NCBI GenBank assembly: GCA_037893225.1
Contig: JAZGUH010000327.1
Coordinates: 1,426,001 to 1,490,000 of the forward strand
DNA from: Hippasteria phrygiana
Lineage: Eukaryota; Echinodermata; Asteroidea; Valvatida; Goniasteridae
Reading direction: 5' to 3'
DNA: 64,000 nt
The stretch's first letter is position 1, and every line of letters begins with the position of its first letter. The notes below the pieces were generated by a model. That model was not told where the DNA came from. It worked only from the letters and a program-made list of their open reading frames with translations, and made no database searches. Positions 1 to 9,403 of this stretch are shown here, piece by piece. Both the position numbers and the translations under genes were made by a program.

Positions 1-691
1 CTGACGAAGGAGCCGCACGAAAACTGTAGCTATATTTCGGGGCCTTTGCAGTGGTTTGACATAAAATTTCCCTCTTTTATTCATTAGACTCTGCCTGCCC
101 TCAAAAATATATAATAGAACGCCACCACCACCACCACCAACAACAATACCAACAACAACAACAAAACAATAAACAAGAAAAACAGTAGCCACGAGTAGTA
201 ATTATTGTAGTTTTGTTTTTTCCCAATTTATATCAAAGCCGATAAAGCCCCATTGTATGTTATATGTATTGATATATAGGCGTTCGGTAAAGCCTACGGA
301 AAGCGGTGCCAAATAGAAACTAGATTGAACCAGCCAGTAAGTGATTTGTAATTAATTATCAGCAAGTAATTACGTTTTGAAAGAAAAAGAAATCAAAAAC
401 TCAAATGTAATTTCTTGATTTCCTTAATTGTACGGCTCCAAAAGCAAATTATGTGTGTTTTCCCTTGATTTTTCTTTGTTGTTATTTGTTCCAAATTATT
501 TTGAGAGCAGGCAAAATACATTCCGCAGAAAATGTTGTGCCTATTCAGCCTTTAAGATCAGGCAATGGCGTTGTTAACTCTTTAGAATCTCATACTATTG
601 GAAAGACAAAATCATGCACAAGCAATCTGGACCGCTTTCAAAATCTGGGAATGTCCCCTGCAGAAGCAAAAGGTAAAATAAGCAGGAATAA
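1..691 (+). other. 5' spacer of unit 1 (no gene seen)
   Basis: AT-rich non-coding spacer; the description applies to every unit. It contains a TATATAA string at 108-114, a CCA/CAA microsatellite at 122-177 with AATAAA at 168-173, an AT-rich stretch around 195-280, and the motif CATTCCGCAGAAAAT near 519-533 whose inverted copy forms the 23-bp insertion of other units. A 105-codon open frame (453-770) runs into the promoter. It overlaps the H1 box and CCAAT box and is broken by a stop in seven units, so I do not call it a gene. I see no RNA gene here. Confidence 0.8.
122..177 (+). repeat. CCA/CAA microsatellite, unit 1
   Basis: Six CCA triplets followed by irregular CAA, ACC and AAC triplets. 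The tract is present in every unit and causes part of the length variation: five CCA triplets before gene 11 and in units carrying the 23-bp insertion, and an internal ATA, ACA or AGC change in the insertion class. The CAA part carries AATAAA; the insertion class has two AATAAA copies because CAAGAAAAAC is replaced by CAATAAAAAC. Confidence 0.9.
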
Positions 692-836
692 AAACACAAA
701 ATATGCGAAAAGTTCCAAAATCGTGCAGCGCACAAGTGCACGTTGTGTTTCGGTTGATTGGGCAGCATGAATGGGTACGCAAACTTCGCAGGGCCGCAAT
801 GGCTCTTATAGGGGCACCCACTGCTTTCAGTTAGCA
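692..836 (+). promoter_or_regulatory. H1 gene promoter, unit 1
   Basis: In order: an H1-specific box AAACACA at 692-698; a GTGC-AGC-GCAC dyad at 723-733; a GTGCAC palindrome at 736-741; an exact reverse-complement H1 box TGTGTTT at 744-750; a reverse CCAAT box (ATTGG) at 757-761; a TATA-like TTATA at 806-810; and an initiator-like TCAGTT at 827-832. A second plausible start is the A of CATTAT near 836. The start is inferred, not mapped. Spacing fits H1 promoters: CCAAT about 70 bp and H1 box about 135 bp upstream of the start, with a 5' UTR of about 56-63 nt. Confidence 0.7.
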
Positions 837-891
837 TTATTAGTTTGGCTTGTCACTACGGTTCAACTTGCTGGAGAAATTCAGACCAACT

Positions 892-1476
892 ATGGCTTCG
901 TCTGCGGTTACCAAAACTAAAGCCGTGTCTACTCTTCAAATGATCAAGGTGGCAATCGCGTCCCTTGGTGGCAAAGGCGGCTGCTCCTCTCAAGCCATTA
1001 AGAAGTATCTCGCGGATAATTTCAATGTAGATCTCCAAACGAAGGCCGGAACCATCCGCAACGCTTTCAACTCCGGCGTGGACAAGGGTCAGCTCATTCG
1101 CACCAAGGGTAAGGGAGCCGCCGGTTCCTTCAAGCTGGACACAGCCAAGGAAAAGGCCGACGCCAAGGCAGCCAAGGAGAAAGAGAGAAGCAAGGCCAAG
1201 AAGGAGAAGGAACGGCTCAAGCAAACTGAACTCAAGGCCAAGAAAGCCGAAAAGACCAAGAGAGCCCGGCTGGAGAAGACCAAGAAACCCGTAGCCAAGA
1301 AGTTGCTCAAGAAATCCGGCAAGAAAACTCCCTCCAAGCCAGCTAAGCCGTCAACCAAGAAACCCGTTTCCAAGTCCACCAAGACAGCCGTCAAGCCTAC
1401 AAAAGCTAAACTGGCCAAGAAGACAGCCACCAAGAACACCTCGACTAACTCAAAGAAGACGTCATCCAAGAAATAG
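892..1476 (+). CDS. H1: Linker histone H1, unit 1 (reference copy)
   Basis: Encodes a 194-residue linker histone that would bind nucleosomal linker DNA at the dyad and compact chromatin in the nucleus. Residues 1-12 form a very short N-terminal tail. Residues 13-83 match the winged-helix H1/H5 domain: helix 1 around TLQMIKVAIASLG, helix 2 around SSQAIKKYLADNF, helix 3 around AGTIRNAFNSGV, and a wing ending in the hallmark TKGKGAAGSFKL. Residues 84-194 form the basic tail (40 Lys in 111 residues) with one CDK-type TPSK site (146-149). Residues 85-130 mix Lys/Arg with Glu, unusual for H1. The ATG at 892 is chosen because it has A at -3 and G at +4 and lies about 60 nt after the predicted transcription start; the frame stays open upstream but has no earlier ATG. 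There is no intron. A Cys sits at residue 31. Confidence 0.97.
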   Translation: MASSAVTKTKAVSTLQMIKVAIASLGGKGGCSSQAIKKYLADNFNVDLQTKAGTIRNAFNSGVDKGQLIRTKGKGAAGSFKLDTAKEKADAKAAKEKERSKAKKEKERLKQTELKAKKAEKTKRARLEKTKKPVAKKLLKKSGKKTPSKPAKPSTKKPVSKSTKTAVKPTKAKLAKKTATKNTSTNSKKTSSKK

Positions 1477-1509
1477 CCGTTCTTCAGAGAAAACTACTAC
1501 AAAACAAAC

Positions 1510-1544
1510 GGCTCTATTCAGAGCCACCACATTTACAAAAGAGA
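1510..1544 (+). terminator. Histone 3' stem-loop and downstream element, unit 1
   Basis: The 16-nt hairpin GGCTCTATTCAGAGCC (1510-1525) begins 34 nt after the stop. It has a 6-bp stem and a 4-nt loop, is preceded by A/C-rich sequence and followed by ACCACA, the usual cleavage region. A purine-rich AAAAGAGA at 1537-1544, 12 nt after the stem, is the likely U7 snRNP pairing site. This is the signal for non-polyadenylated, replication-dependent histone mRNA bound by SLBP. The first loop base is A where the metazoan consensus has U. Confidence 0.9.
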
Positions 1545-2128
1545 TATTTTCTTATCCAGTTGCCATCTTAAGATCCACTTTATCAATTCCCCTGCAAAAC
1601 AAGGGAATACCTTGAATCGTCACGAAAATAATAATGGGCTAATCAAAGGATACATTATATAATTCAATGGAATTCATGTCAGTCAGGCAAACATGTCAGT
1701 AAGCAATTTTTTTAAGCAAAAGAAATCAAAACCCCAAATAGCCACCAATAGATCAATGATTTCTACGTTGTAGGAAAGAGAATTGGAAATTTGTCAAACT
1801 CACTTTACACGGTCTTTCGTTGAAATTTTTGGTTAGCAAATCTGAATATTTGGCACACTTTTAGGACATGTACAAGAGAGCATGACTCACACGATTCAAA
1901 GGGCCTGTTCGAGTTGACGGACGCACAATTGTTTTCCCTGGTAATTTTCCATAAATATTTTTCAACCAAACAATCAGTAGCCATGTTTTTGGCATGACAG
2001 AGGAGAGCGCAGCCGAAAGGCAATACAATCTGACACCTTACAATTTGTCAAATTTCAGCCGGATTTTGTGTGCGCTATGCCAACAACTTTAACAGTCACT
2101 CTGGTACCTGGTTAACAATTCATGTCAT
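1545..2128 (+). other. 3' spacer of unit 1 (no gene seen)
   Basis: Non-coding; shared by all units. It holds a 6-bp hairpin (ATTCCC 1586-1591 with GGGAAT 1603-1608), a 10-bp palindrome ATTATATAAT (1654-1663), two nearby CATGTCAGT direct repeats (about 1676-1701), and AATTTGTCAAA twice (1788-1798 and 2042-2052). Minus-strand open frames of 65-74 codons here change frame between unit classes because of a 1-bp insertion, so they are not called. Confidence 0.75.
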
Positions 2129-2819
2129 CTGACGAAGGAGCCGCACGAAAACTGTAGCTATATTTCGGGGCCTTTGCAGTGGTTTGACATAAAATTTCCC
2201 TCTTTTATTCATTAGACTCTGCCTGCCCTCAAAAATATATAATAGAACGCCACCACCACCACCACCAACAACAATACCAACAACAACAACAAAACAATAA
2301 ACAACAAAAACAGTAGCCACGAGTAGTAATTATTGTAGTTTTGTTTTTTCCCAATTTATATCAAAGCCGATAAAGCCCCATTGTATGTTATATGTATTGA
2401 TATATAGGCGTTCGGTAAAGCCTATGGAAAGCGGTGCCAAATAGAAACTAGATTGAACCAGCCAGTAAGTGATTTGTAATTAATTATCAGCAAGTAATTA
2501 CGTTTTGAAAGAAAAAGAAATCAAAAACTCAAATGTAATTTCTTGATTTCCTTAATTGTACGGCTCCAAAAGCAAATTATGTGTGTTTTCCCTTGATTTT
2601 TCTTTGTTGTTATTTGTTCCAAATTATTTTGAGAGCAGGCAAAATACATTCCGCAGAAAATGTTGTGCCTATTCAGCCTTTAAGATCAGGCAATGGCGTT
2701 GTTAACTCTTTAGAATCTCATACTATTGGAAAGACAAAATCATGCACAAGCAATCTGGACCGCTTTCAAAATCTGGGAATGTCCCCTGCAGAAGCAAAAG
2801 GTAAAATAAGCAGGAATAA

Positions 2820-2964
2820 AAACACAAAATATGCGAAAAGTTCCAAAATCGTGCAGCGCACAAGTGCACGTTGTGTTTCGGTTGATTGGGCAGCATGAAT
2901 GGGTACGCAAACTTCGCAGGGCCGCAATGGCTCTTATAGGGGCACCCACTGCTTTCAGTTAGCA
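2820..2964 (+). promoter_or_regulatory. H1 gene promoter, unit 2
   Basis: All elements described for unit 1 are present and unchanged. Confidence 0.65.
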
Positions 2965-3019
2965 TTATTAGTTTGGCTTGTCACTACGGTTCAACTTGCT
3001 GGAGAAATTCAGACCAACT

Positions 3020-3604
3020 ATGGCTTCGTCTGCGGTTACCAAAACTAAAGCCGTGTCTACTCTTCAAATGATCAAGGTGGCAATCGCGTCCCTTGGTGGC
3101 AAAGGCGGCTGCTCCTCTCAAGCCATTAAGAAGTATCTCGCGGATAATTTCAATGTAGATCTCCAAACGAAGGCCGGAACCATCCGCAACGCTTTCAACT
3201 CCGGCGTGGACAAGGGTCAGCTCATTCGCACCAAGGGTAAGGGAGCCGCCGGTTCCTTCAAGCTGGACACAGCCAAGGAAAAGGCCGACGCCAAGGCAGC
3301 CAAGGAGAAAGAGAGAAGCAAGGCCAAGAAGGAGAAGGAACGGCTCAAGCAAACTGAACTCAAGGCCAAGAAAGCCGAAAAGACCAAGAGAGCCCGGCTG
3401 GAGAAGACCAAGAAACCCGTAGCCAAGAAGTTGCTCAAGAAATCCGGCAAGAAAACTCCCTCCAAGCCAGCTAAGCCGTCAACCAAGAAACCCGTTTCCA
3501 AGTCCACCAAGACAGCCGTCAAGCCTACAAAAGCTAAACTGGCCAAGAAGACAGCCACCAAGAACACCTCGACTAACTCAAAGAAGACGTCATCCAAGAA
3601 ATAG
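3020..3604 (+). CDS. H1: Linker histone H1, unit 2
   Basis: Protein identical to the unit 1 copy (194 residues, winged-helix domain plus Lys-rich tail). The flanking spacers carry two linked variants, TTTCAGCC near the 3' end of the unit and CCTATGG in the 5' spacer, that reappear 17-19 kb away around units 10 and 11. Confidence 0.97.
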   Translation: MASSAVTKTKAVSTLQMIKVAIASLGGKGGCSSQAIKKYLADNFNVDLQTKAGTIRNAFNSGVDKGQLIRTKGKGAAGSFKLDTAKEKADAKAAKEKERSKAKKEKERLKQTELKAKKAEKTKRARLEKTKKPVAKKLLKKSGKKTPSKPAKPSTKKPVSKSTKTAVKPTKAKLAKKTATKNTSTNSKKTSSKK

Positions 3605-3637
3605 CCGTTCTTCAGAGAAAACTACTACAAAACAAAC

Positions 3638-3672
3638 GGCTCTATTCAGAGCCACCACATTTACAAAAGAGA
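3638..3672 (+). terminator. Histone 3' stem-loop and downstream element, unit 2
   Basis: Identical to the unit 1 element, with the ATTC loop. Confidence 0.9.
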
Positions 3673-4947
3673 TATTTTCTTATCCAGTTGCCATCTTAAG
3701 ATCCACTTTATCAATTCCCCTGCAAAACAAGGGAATACCTTGAATCGTCACGAAAATAATAATGGGCTAATCAAAGGATACATTATATAATTCAATGGAA
3801 TTCATGTCAGTCAGGCAAACATGTCAGTAAGCAATTTTTTTAAGCAAAAGAAATCAAAACCCCAAATAGCCACCAATAGATCAATGATTTCTACGTTGTA
3901 GGAAAGAGAATTGGAAATTTGTCAAACTCACTTTACACGGTCTTTCGTTGAAATTTTTGGTTAGCAAATCTGAATATTTGGCACACTTTTAGGACATGTA
4001 CAAGAGAGCATGACTCACACGATTCAAAGGGCCTGTTCGAGTTGACGGACGCACAATTGTTTTCCCTGGTAATTTTCCATAAATATTTTTCAACCAAACA
4101 ATCAGTAGCCATGTTTTTGGCATGACAGAGGAGAGCGCAGCCGAAAGGCAATACAATCTGACACCTTACAATTTGTCAAATTTCAGCCGGATTTTGTGTG
4201 CGCTATGCCAACAACTTTAACAGTCAGTCTGGTACCTGGTTAACAATTCATGTCATCTGACGAAGGAGCCGCACGAAAACTGTAGCTATATTTCGGGGCC
4301 TTTGCAGTGGTTTGACATAAAATTTCCCTCTTTTATTCATTAGACTCTGCCTGCCCTCAAAAATATATAATAGAACGCCACCACCACCACCACCAACAAC
4401 AATACCAACAACAACAACAAAACAATAAACAACAAAAACAGTAGCCACGAGTAGTAATTATTGTAGTTTTGTTTTTTCCCAATTTATATCAAAGCCGATA
4501 AAGCCCCATTGTATGTTATATGTATTGATATATAGGCGTTCGGTAAAGCCTATGGAAAGCGGTGCCAAATAGAAACTAGATTGAACCAGCCAGTAAGTGA
4601 TTTGTAATTAATTATCAGCAAGTAATTACGTTTTGAAAGAAAAAGAAATCAAAAACTCAAATGTAATTTCTTGATTTCCTTAATTGTACGGCTCCAAAAG
4701 CAAATTATGTGTGTTTTCCCTTGATTTTTCTTTGTTGTTATTTGTTCCAAATTATTTTGAGAGCAGGCAAAATACATTCCGCAGAAAATGTTGTGCCTAT
4801 TCAGCCTTTAAGATCAGGCAATGGCGTTGTTAACTCTTTAGAATCTCATACTATTGGAAAGACAAAATCATGCACAAGCAATCTGGACCGCTTTCAAAAT
4901 CTGGGAATGTCCCCTGCAGAAGCAAAAGGTAAAATAAGCAGGAATAA

Positions 4948-5092
4948 AAACACAAAATATGCGAAAAGTTCCAAAATCGTGCAGCGCACAAGTGCACGTT
5001 GTGTTTCGGTTGATTGGGCAGCATGAATGGGTACGCAAACTTCGCAGGGCCGCAATGGCTCTTATAGGGGCACCCACTGCTTTCAGTTAGCA
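4948..5092 (+). promoter_or_regulatory. H1 gene promoter, unit 3
   Basis: Unchanged set of elements. Confidence 0.65.
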
Positions 5093-5147
5093 TTATTAGT
5101 TTGGCTTGTCACTACGGTTCAACTTGCTGGAGAAATTCAGACCAACT

Positions 5148-5732
5148 ATGGCTTCGTCTGCGGTTACCAAAACTAAAGCCGTGTCTACTCTTCAAATGAT
5201 CAAGGTGGCAATCGCGTCCCTTGGTGGCAAAGGCGGCTGCTCCTCTCAAGCCATTAAGAAGTATCTCGCGGATAATTTCAATGTAGATCTCCAAACGAAG
5301 GCCGGAACCATCCGCAACGCTTTCAACTCCGGCGTGGACAAGTGTCAGCTCATTCGCACCAAGGGTAAGGGAGCCGCCGGTTCCTTCAAGCTGGACACAG
5401 CCAAGGAAAAGGCCGACGCCAAGGCAGCCAAGGAGAAAGAGAGAAGCAAGGCCAAGAAGGAGAAGGAACGGCTCAAGCAAACTGAACTCAAGGCCAAGAA
5501 AGCCGAAAAGACCAAGAGAGCCCGGCTGGAGAAGACCAAGAAACCCGTAGCCAAGAAGTTGCTCAAGAAATCCGGCAAGAAAACTCCCTCCAAGCCAGCT
5601 AAGCCGTCAACCAAGAAACCCGTTTCCAAGTCCACCAAGACAGCCGTCAAGCCTACAAAAGCTAAACTGGCCAAGAAGACAGCCACCAAGAACACCTCGA
5701 CTAACTCAAAGAAGACGTCATCCAAGAAATAG
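5148..5732 (+). CDS. H1: Linker histone H1, unit 3 (G66C variant)
   Basis: Full-length H1 with one coding change relative to the reference copy: GGT to TGT at codon 66, replacing the Gly of the Asp-Lys-Gly-Gln turn before the wing with Cys. That Gly is widely kept in H1/H5 globular domains (the KGxL turn), so this copy may fold or bind less well. It adds a second Cys to a protein that otherwise has one. Private to this unit. Confidence 0.95.
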   Translation: MASSAVTKTKAVSTLQMIKVAIASLGGKGGCSSQAIKKYLADNFNVDLQTKAGTIRNAFNSGVDKCQLIRTKGKGAAGSFKLDTAKEKADAKAAKEKERSKAKKEKERLKQTELKAKKAEKTKRARLEKTKKPVAKKLLKKSGKKTPSKPAKPSTKKPVSKSTKTAVKPTKAKLAKKTATKNTSTNSKKTSSKK

Positions 5733-5765
5733 CCGTTCTTCAGAGAAAACTACTACAAAACAAAC

Positions 5766-5800
5766 GGCTCTATTCAGAGCCACCACATTTACAAAAGAGA
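5766..5800 (+). terminator. Histone 3' stem-loop and downstream element, unit 3
   Basis: Same sequence as unit 1. Confidence 0.9.
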
Positions 5801-7075
5801 TATTTTCTTATCCAGTTGCCATCTTAAGATCCACTTTATCAATTCCCCTGCAAAACAAGGGAATACCTTGAATCGTCACGAAAATAATAATGGGCTAATC
5901 AAAGGATACATTATATAATTCAATGGAATTCATGTCAGTCAGGCAAACATGTCAGTAAGCAATTTTTTTAAGCAAAAGAAATCAAAACCCCAAATAGCCA
6001 CCAATAGATCAATGATTTCTACGTTGTAGGAAAGAGAATTGGAAATTTGTCAAACTCACTTTACACGGTCTTTCGTTGAAATTTTTGGTTAGCAAATCTG
6101 AATATTTGGCACACTTTTAGGACATGTACAAGAGAGCATGACTCACACGATTCAAAGGGCCTGTTCGAGTTGACGGACGCACAATTGTTTTCCCTGGTAA
6201 TTTTCCATAAATATTTTTCAACCAAACAATCAGTAGCCATGTTTTTGGCATGACAGAGGAGAGCGCAGCCGAAAGGCAATACAATCTGACACCTTACAAT
6301 TTGTCAAATTCAAGCCGGATTTTGTGTGCGCTATGCCAACAACTTTAACAGTCAGTCTGGTACCTGGTTAACAATTCATGTCATCTGACGAAGGAGCCGC
6401 ACGAAAACTGTAGCTATATTTCGGGGCCTTTGCAGTGGTTTGACATAAAATTTCCCTCTTTTATTCATTAGACTCTGCCTGCCCTCAAAAATATATAATA
6501 GAACGCCACCACCACCACCACCAACAACAATACCAACAACAACAACAAAACAATAAACAAGAAAAACAGTAGCCACGAGTAGTAATTATTGTAGTTTTGT
6601 TTTTTCCCAATTTATATCAAAGCCGATAAAGCCCCATTGTATGTTATATGTATTGATATATAGGCGTTCGGTAAAGCCTACGGAAAGCGGTGCCAAATAG
6701 AAACTAGATTGAACCAGCCAGTAAGTGATTTGTAATTAATTATCAGCAAGTAATTACGTTTTGAAAGAAAAAGAAATCAAAAACTCAAATGTAATTTCTT
6801 GATTTCCTTAATTGTACGGCTCCAAAAGCAAATTATGTGTGTTTTCCCTTGATTTTTCTTTGTTGTTATTTGTTCCAAATTATTTTGAGAGCAGGCAAAA
6901 TACATTCCGCAGAAAATGTTGTGCCTATTCAGCCTTTAAGATCAGGCAATGGCGTTGTTAACTCTTTAGAATCTCATACTATTGGAAAGACAAAATCATG
7001 CACAAGCAATCTGGACCGCTTTCAAAATCTGGGAATGTCCCCTGCAGAAGCAAAAGGTAAAATAAGCAGGAATAA

Positions 7076-7220
7076 AAACACAAAATATGCGAAAAGTTCC
7101 AAAATCGTGCAGCGCACAAGTGCACGTTGTGTTTCGGTTGATTGGGCAGCATGAATGGGTACGCAAACTTCGCAGGGCCGCAATGGCTCTTATAGGGGCA
7201 CCCACTGCTTTCAGTTAGCA
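7076..7220 (+). promoter_or_regulatory. H1 gene promoter, unit 4
   Basis: Unchanged set of elements. Confidence 0.65.
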
Positions 7221-7275
7221 TTATTAGTTTGGCTTGTCACTACGGTTCAACTTGCTGGAGAAATTCAGACCAACT

Positions 7276-7860
7276 ATGGCTTCGTCTGCGGTTACCAAAA
7301 CTAAAGCCGTGTCTACTCTTCAAATGATCAAGGTGGCAATCGCGTCCCTTGGTGGCAAAGGCGGCTGCTCCTCTCAAGCCATTAAGAAGTATCTCGCGGA
7401 TAATTTCAATGTAGATCTCCAAACGAAGGCCGGAACCATCCGCAACGCTTTCAACTCCGGCGTGGACAAGGGTCAGCTCATTCGCACCAAGGGTAAGGGA
7501 GCCGCCGGTTCCTTCAAGCTGGACACAGCCAAGGAAAAGGCCGACGCCAAGGCAGCCAAGGAGAAAGAGAGAAGCAAGGCCAAGAAGGAGAAGGAACGGC
7601 TCAAGCAAACTGAACTCAAGGCCAAGAAAGCCGAAAAGACCAAGAGAGCCCGGCTGGAGAAGACCAAGAAACCCGTAGCCAAGAAGTTGCTCAAGAAATC
7701 CGGCAAGAAAACTCCCTCCAAGCCAGCTAAGCCGTCAACCAAGAAACCCGTTTCCAAGTCCACCAAGACAGCCGTCAAGCCTACAAAAGCTAAACTGGCC
7801 AAGAAGACAGCCACCAAGAACACCTCGACTAACTCAAAGAAGACGTCATCCAAGAAATAG
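7276..7860 (+). CDS. H1: Linker histone H1, unit 4
   Basis: Reference protein, no coding change seen. First of a run of short-class units (4-6) of exactly 2128 bp that look indistinguishable from each other by eye, consistent with very recent duplication or homogenisation. Confidence 0.97.
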   Translation: MASSAVTKTKAVSTLQMIKVAIASLGGKGGCSSQAIKKYLADNFNVDLQTKAGTIRNAFNSGVDKGQLIRTKGKGAAGSFKLDTAKEKADAKAAKEKERSKAKKEKERLKQTELKAKKAEKTKRARLEKTKKPVAKKLLKKSGKKTPSKPAKPSTKKPVSKSTKTAVKPTKAKLAKKTATKNTSTNSKKTSSKK

Positions 7861-7893
7861 CCGTTCTTCAGAGAAAACTACTACAAAACAAAC

Positions 7894-7928
7894 GGCTCTA
7901 TTCAGAGCCACCACATTTACAAAAGAGA
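7894..7928 (+). terminator. Histone 3' stem-loop and downstream element, unit 4
   Basis: Same sequence as unit 1. Confidence 0.9.
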
Positions 7929-9203
7929 TATTTTCTTATCCAGTTGCCATCTTAAGATCCACTTTATCAATTCCCCTGCAAAACAAGGGAATACCTTGAA
8001 TCGTCACGAAAATAATAATGGGCTAATCAAAGGATACATTATATAATTCAATGGAATTCATGTCAGTCAGGCAAACATGTCAGTAAGCAATTTTTTTAAG
8101 CAAAAGAAATCAAAACCCCAAATAGCCACCAATAGATCAATGATTTCTACGTTGTAGGAAAGAGAATTGGAAATTTGTCAAACTCACTTTACACGGTCTT
8201 TCGTTGAAATTTTTGGTTAGCAAATCTGAATATTTGGCACACTTTTAGGACATGTACAAGAGAGCATGACTCACACGATTCAAAGGGCCTGTTCGAGTTG
8301 ACGGACGCACAATTGTTTTCCCTGGTAATTTTCCATAAATATTTTTCAACCAAACAATCAGTAGCCATGTTTTTGGCATGACAGAGGAGAGCGCAGCCGA
8401 AAGGCAATACAATCTGACACCTTACAATTTGTCAAATTCAAGCCGGATTTTGTGTGCGCTATGCCAACAACTTTAACAGTCAGTCTGGTACCTGGTTAAC
8501 AATTCATGTCATCTGACGAAGGAGCCGCACGAAAACTGTAGCTATATTTCGGGGCCTTTGCAGTGGTTTGACATAAAATTTCCCTCTTTTATTCATTAGA
8601 CTCTGCCTGCCCTCAAAAATATATAATAGAACGCCACCACCACCACCACCAACAACAATACCAACAACAACAACAAAACAATAAACAAGAAAAACAGTAG
8701 CCACGAGTAGTAATTATTGTAGTTTTGTTTTTTCCCAATTTATATCAAAGCCGATAAAGCCCCATTGTATGTTATATGTATTGATATATAGGCGTTCGGT
8801 AAAGCCTACGGAAAGCGGTGCCAAATAGAAACTAGATTGAACCAGCCAGTAAGTGATTTGTAATTAATTATCAGCAAGTAATTACGTTTTGAAAGAAAAA
8901 GAAATCAAAAACTCAAATGTAATTTCTTGATTTCCTTAATTGTACGGCTCCAAAAGCAAATTATGTGTGTTTTCCCTTGATTTTTCTTTGTTGTTATTTG
9001 TTCCAAATTATTTTGAGAGCAGGCAAAATACATTCCGCAGAAAATGTTGTGCCTATTCAGCCTTTAAGATCAGGCAATGGCGTTGTTAACTCTTTAGAAT
9101 CTCATACTATTGGAAAGACAAAATCATGCACAAGCAATCTGGACCGCTTTCAAAATCTGGGAATGTCCCCTGCAGAAGCAAAAGGTAAAATAAGCAGGAA
9201 TAA

Positions 9204-9348
9204 AAACACAAAATATGCGAAAAGTTCCAAAATCGTGCAGCGCACAAGTGCACGTTGTGTTTCGGTTGATTGGGCAGCATGAATGGGTACGCAAACTTCG
9301 CAGGGCCGCAATGGCTCTTATAGGGGCACCCACTGCTTTCAGTTAGCA
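9204..9348 (+). promoter_or_regulatory. H1 gene promoter, unit 5
   Basis: Unchanged set of elements. Confidence 0.65.
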
Positions 9349-9403
9349 TTATTAGTTTGGCTTGTCACTACGGTTCAACTTGCTGGAGAAATTCAGACCA
9401 ACT

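Noticed and set aside
453..770. A 105-codon open frame upstream of H1 in most units
   Set aside because: It overlaps the H1 box, inverted H1 box and CCAAT box, resembles no family I know, and is interrupted by AAGATAAGG in seven units and shifted in others. Conservation is explained by array homogenisation.
850..891. N-terminal extension of H1 by 14 codons (MSLRFNLLEKFRPT if started at TTG)
   Set aside because: No ATG is present, a eukaryotic nuclear gene would not normally start at TTG, and the ATG at 892 has a strong Kozak context. The segment is 5' UTR.
856..1469. Long minus-strand open frames opposite the H1 gene
   Set aside because: They are low-complexity Leu/Phe/Ser-rich antisense readings of Lys-rich codons. 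Substitutions in H1 change them freely and they have no promoter or domain.
1788..2052. AATTTGTCAAA, seen twice, resembling the U7 snRNA Sm site (AATTTGTC)
   Set aside because: There is no nearby 5' segment complementary to the downstream element and no convincing 3' stem-loop or snRNA promoter. The match is only to the core.
1477..2128. 5S rRNA, tRNA or snRNA gene in the spacer
   Set aside because: No A/B box pair, 5S internal control region or snRNA-like fold was recognised on reading either strand.
1805..2320. Minus-strand open frames of 65-74 codons in the spacer
   Set aside because: One ends in a CCA/CAA repeat read as poly-Gly/Val. The other changes its N-terminus when the 1-bp insertion (CGCAACAA) is present. 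No homology or codon signature.
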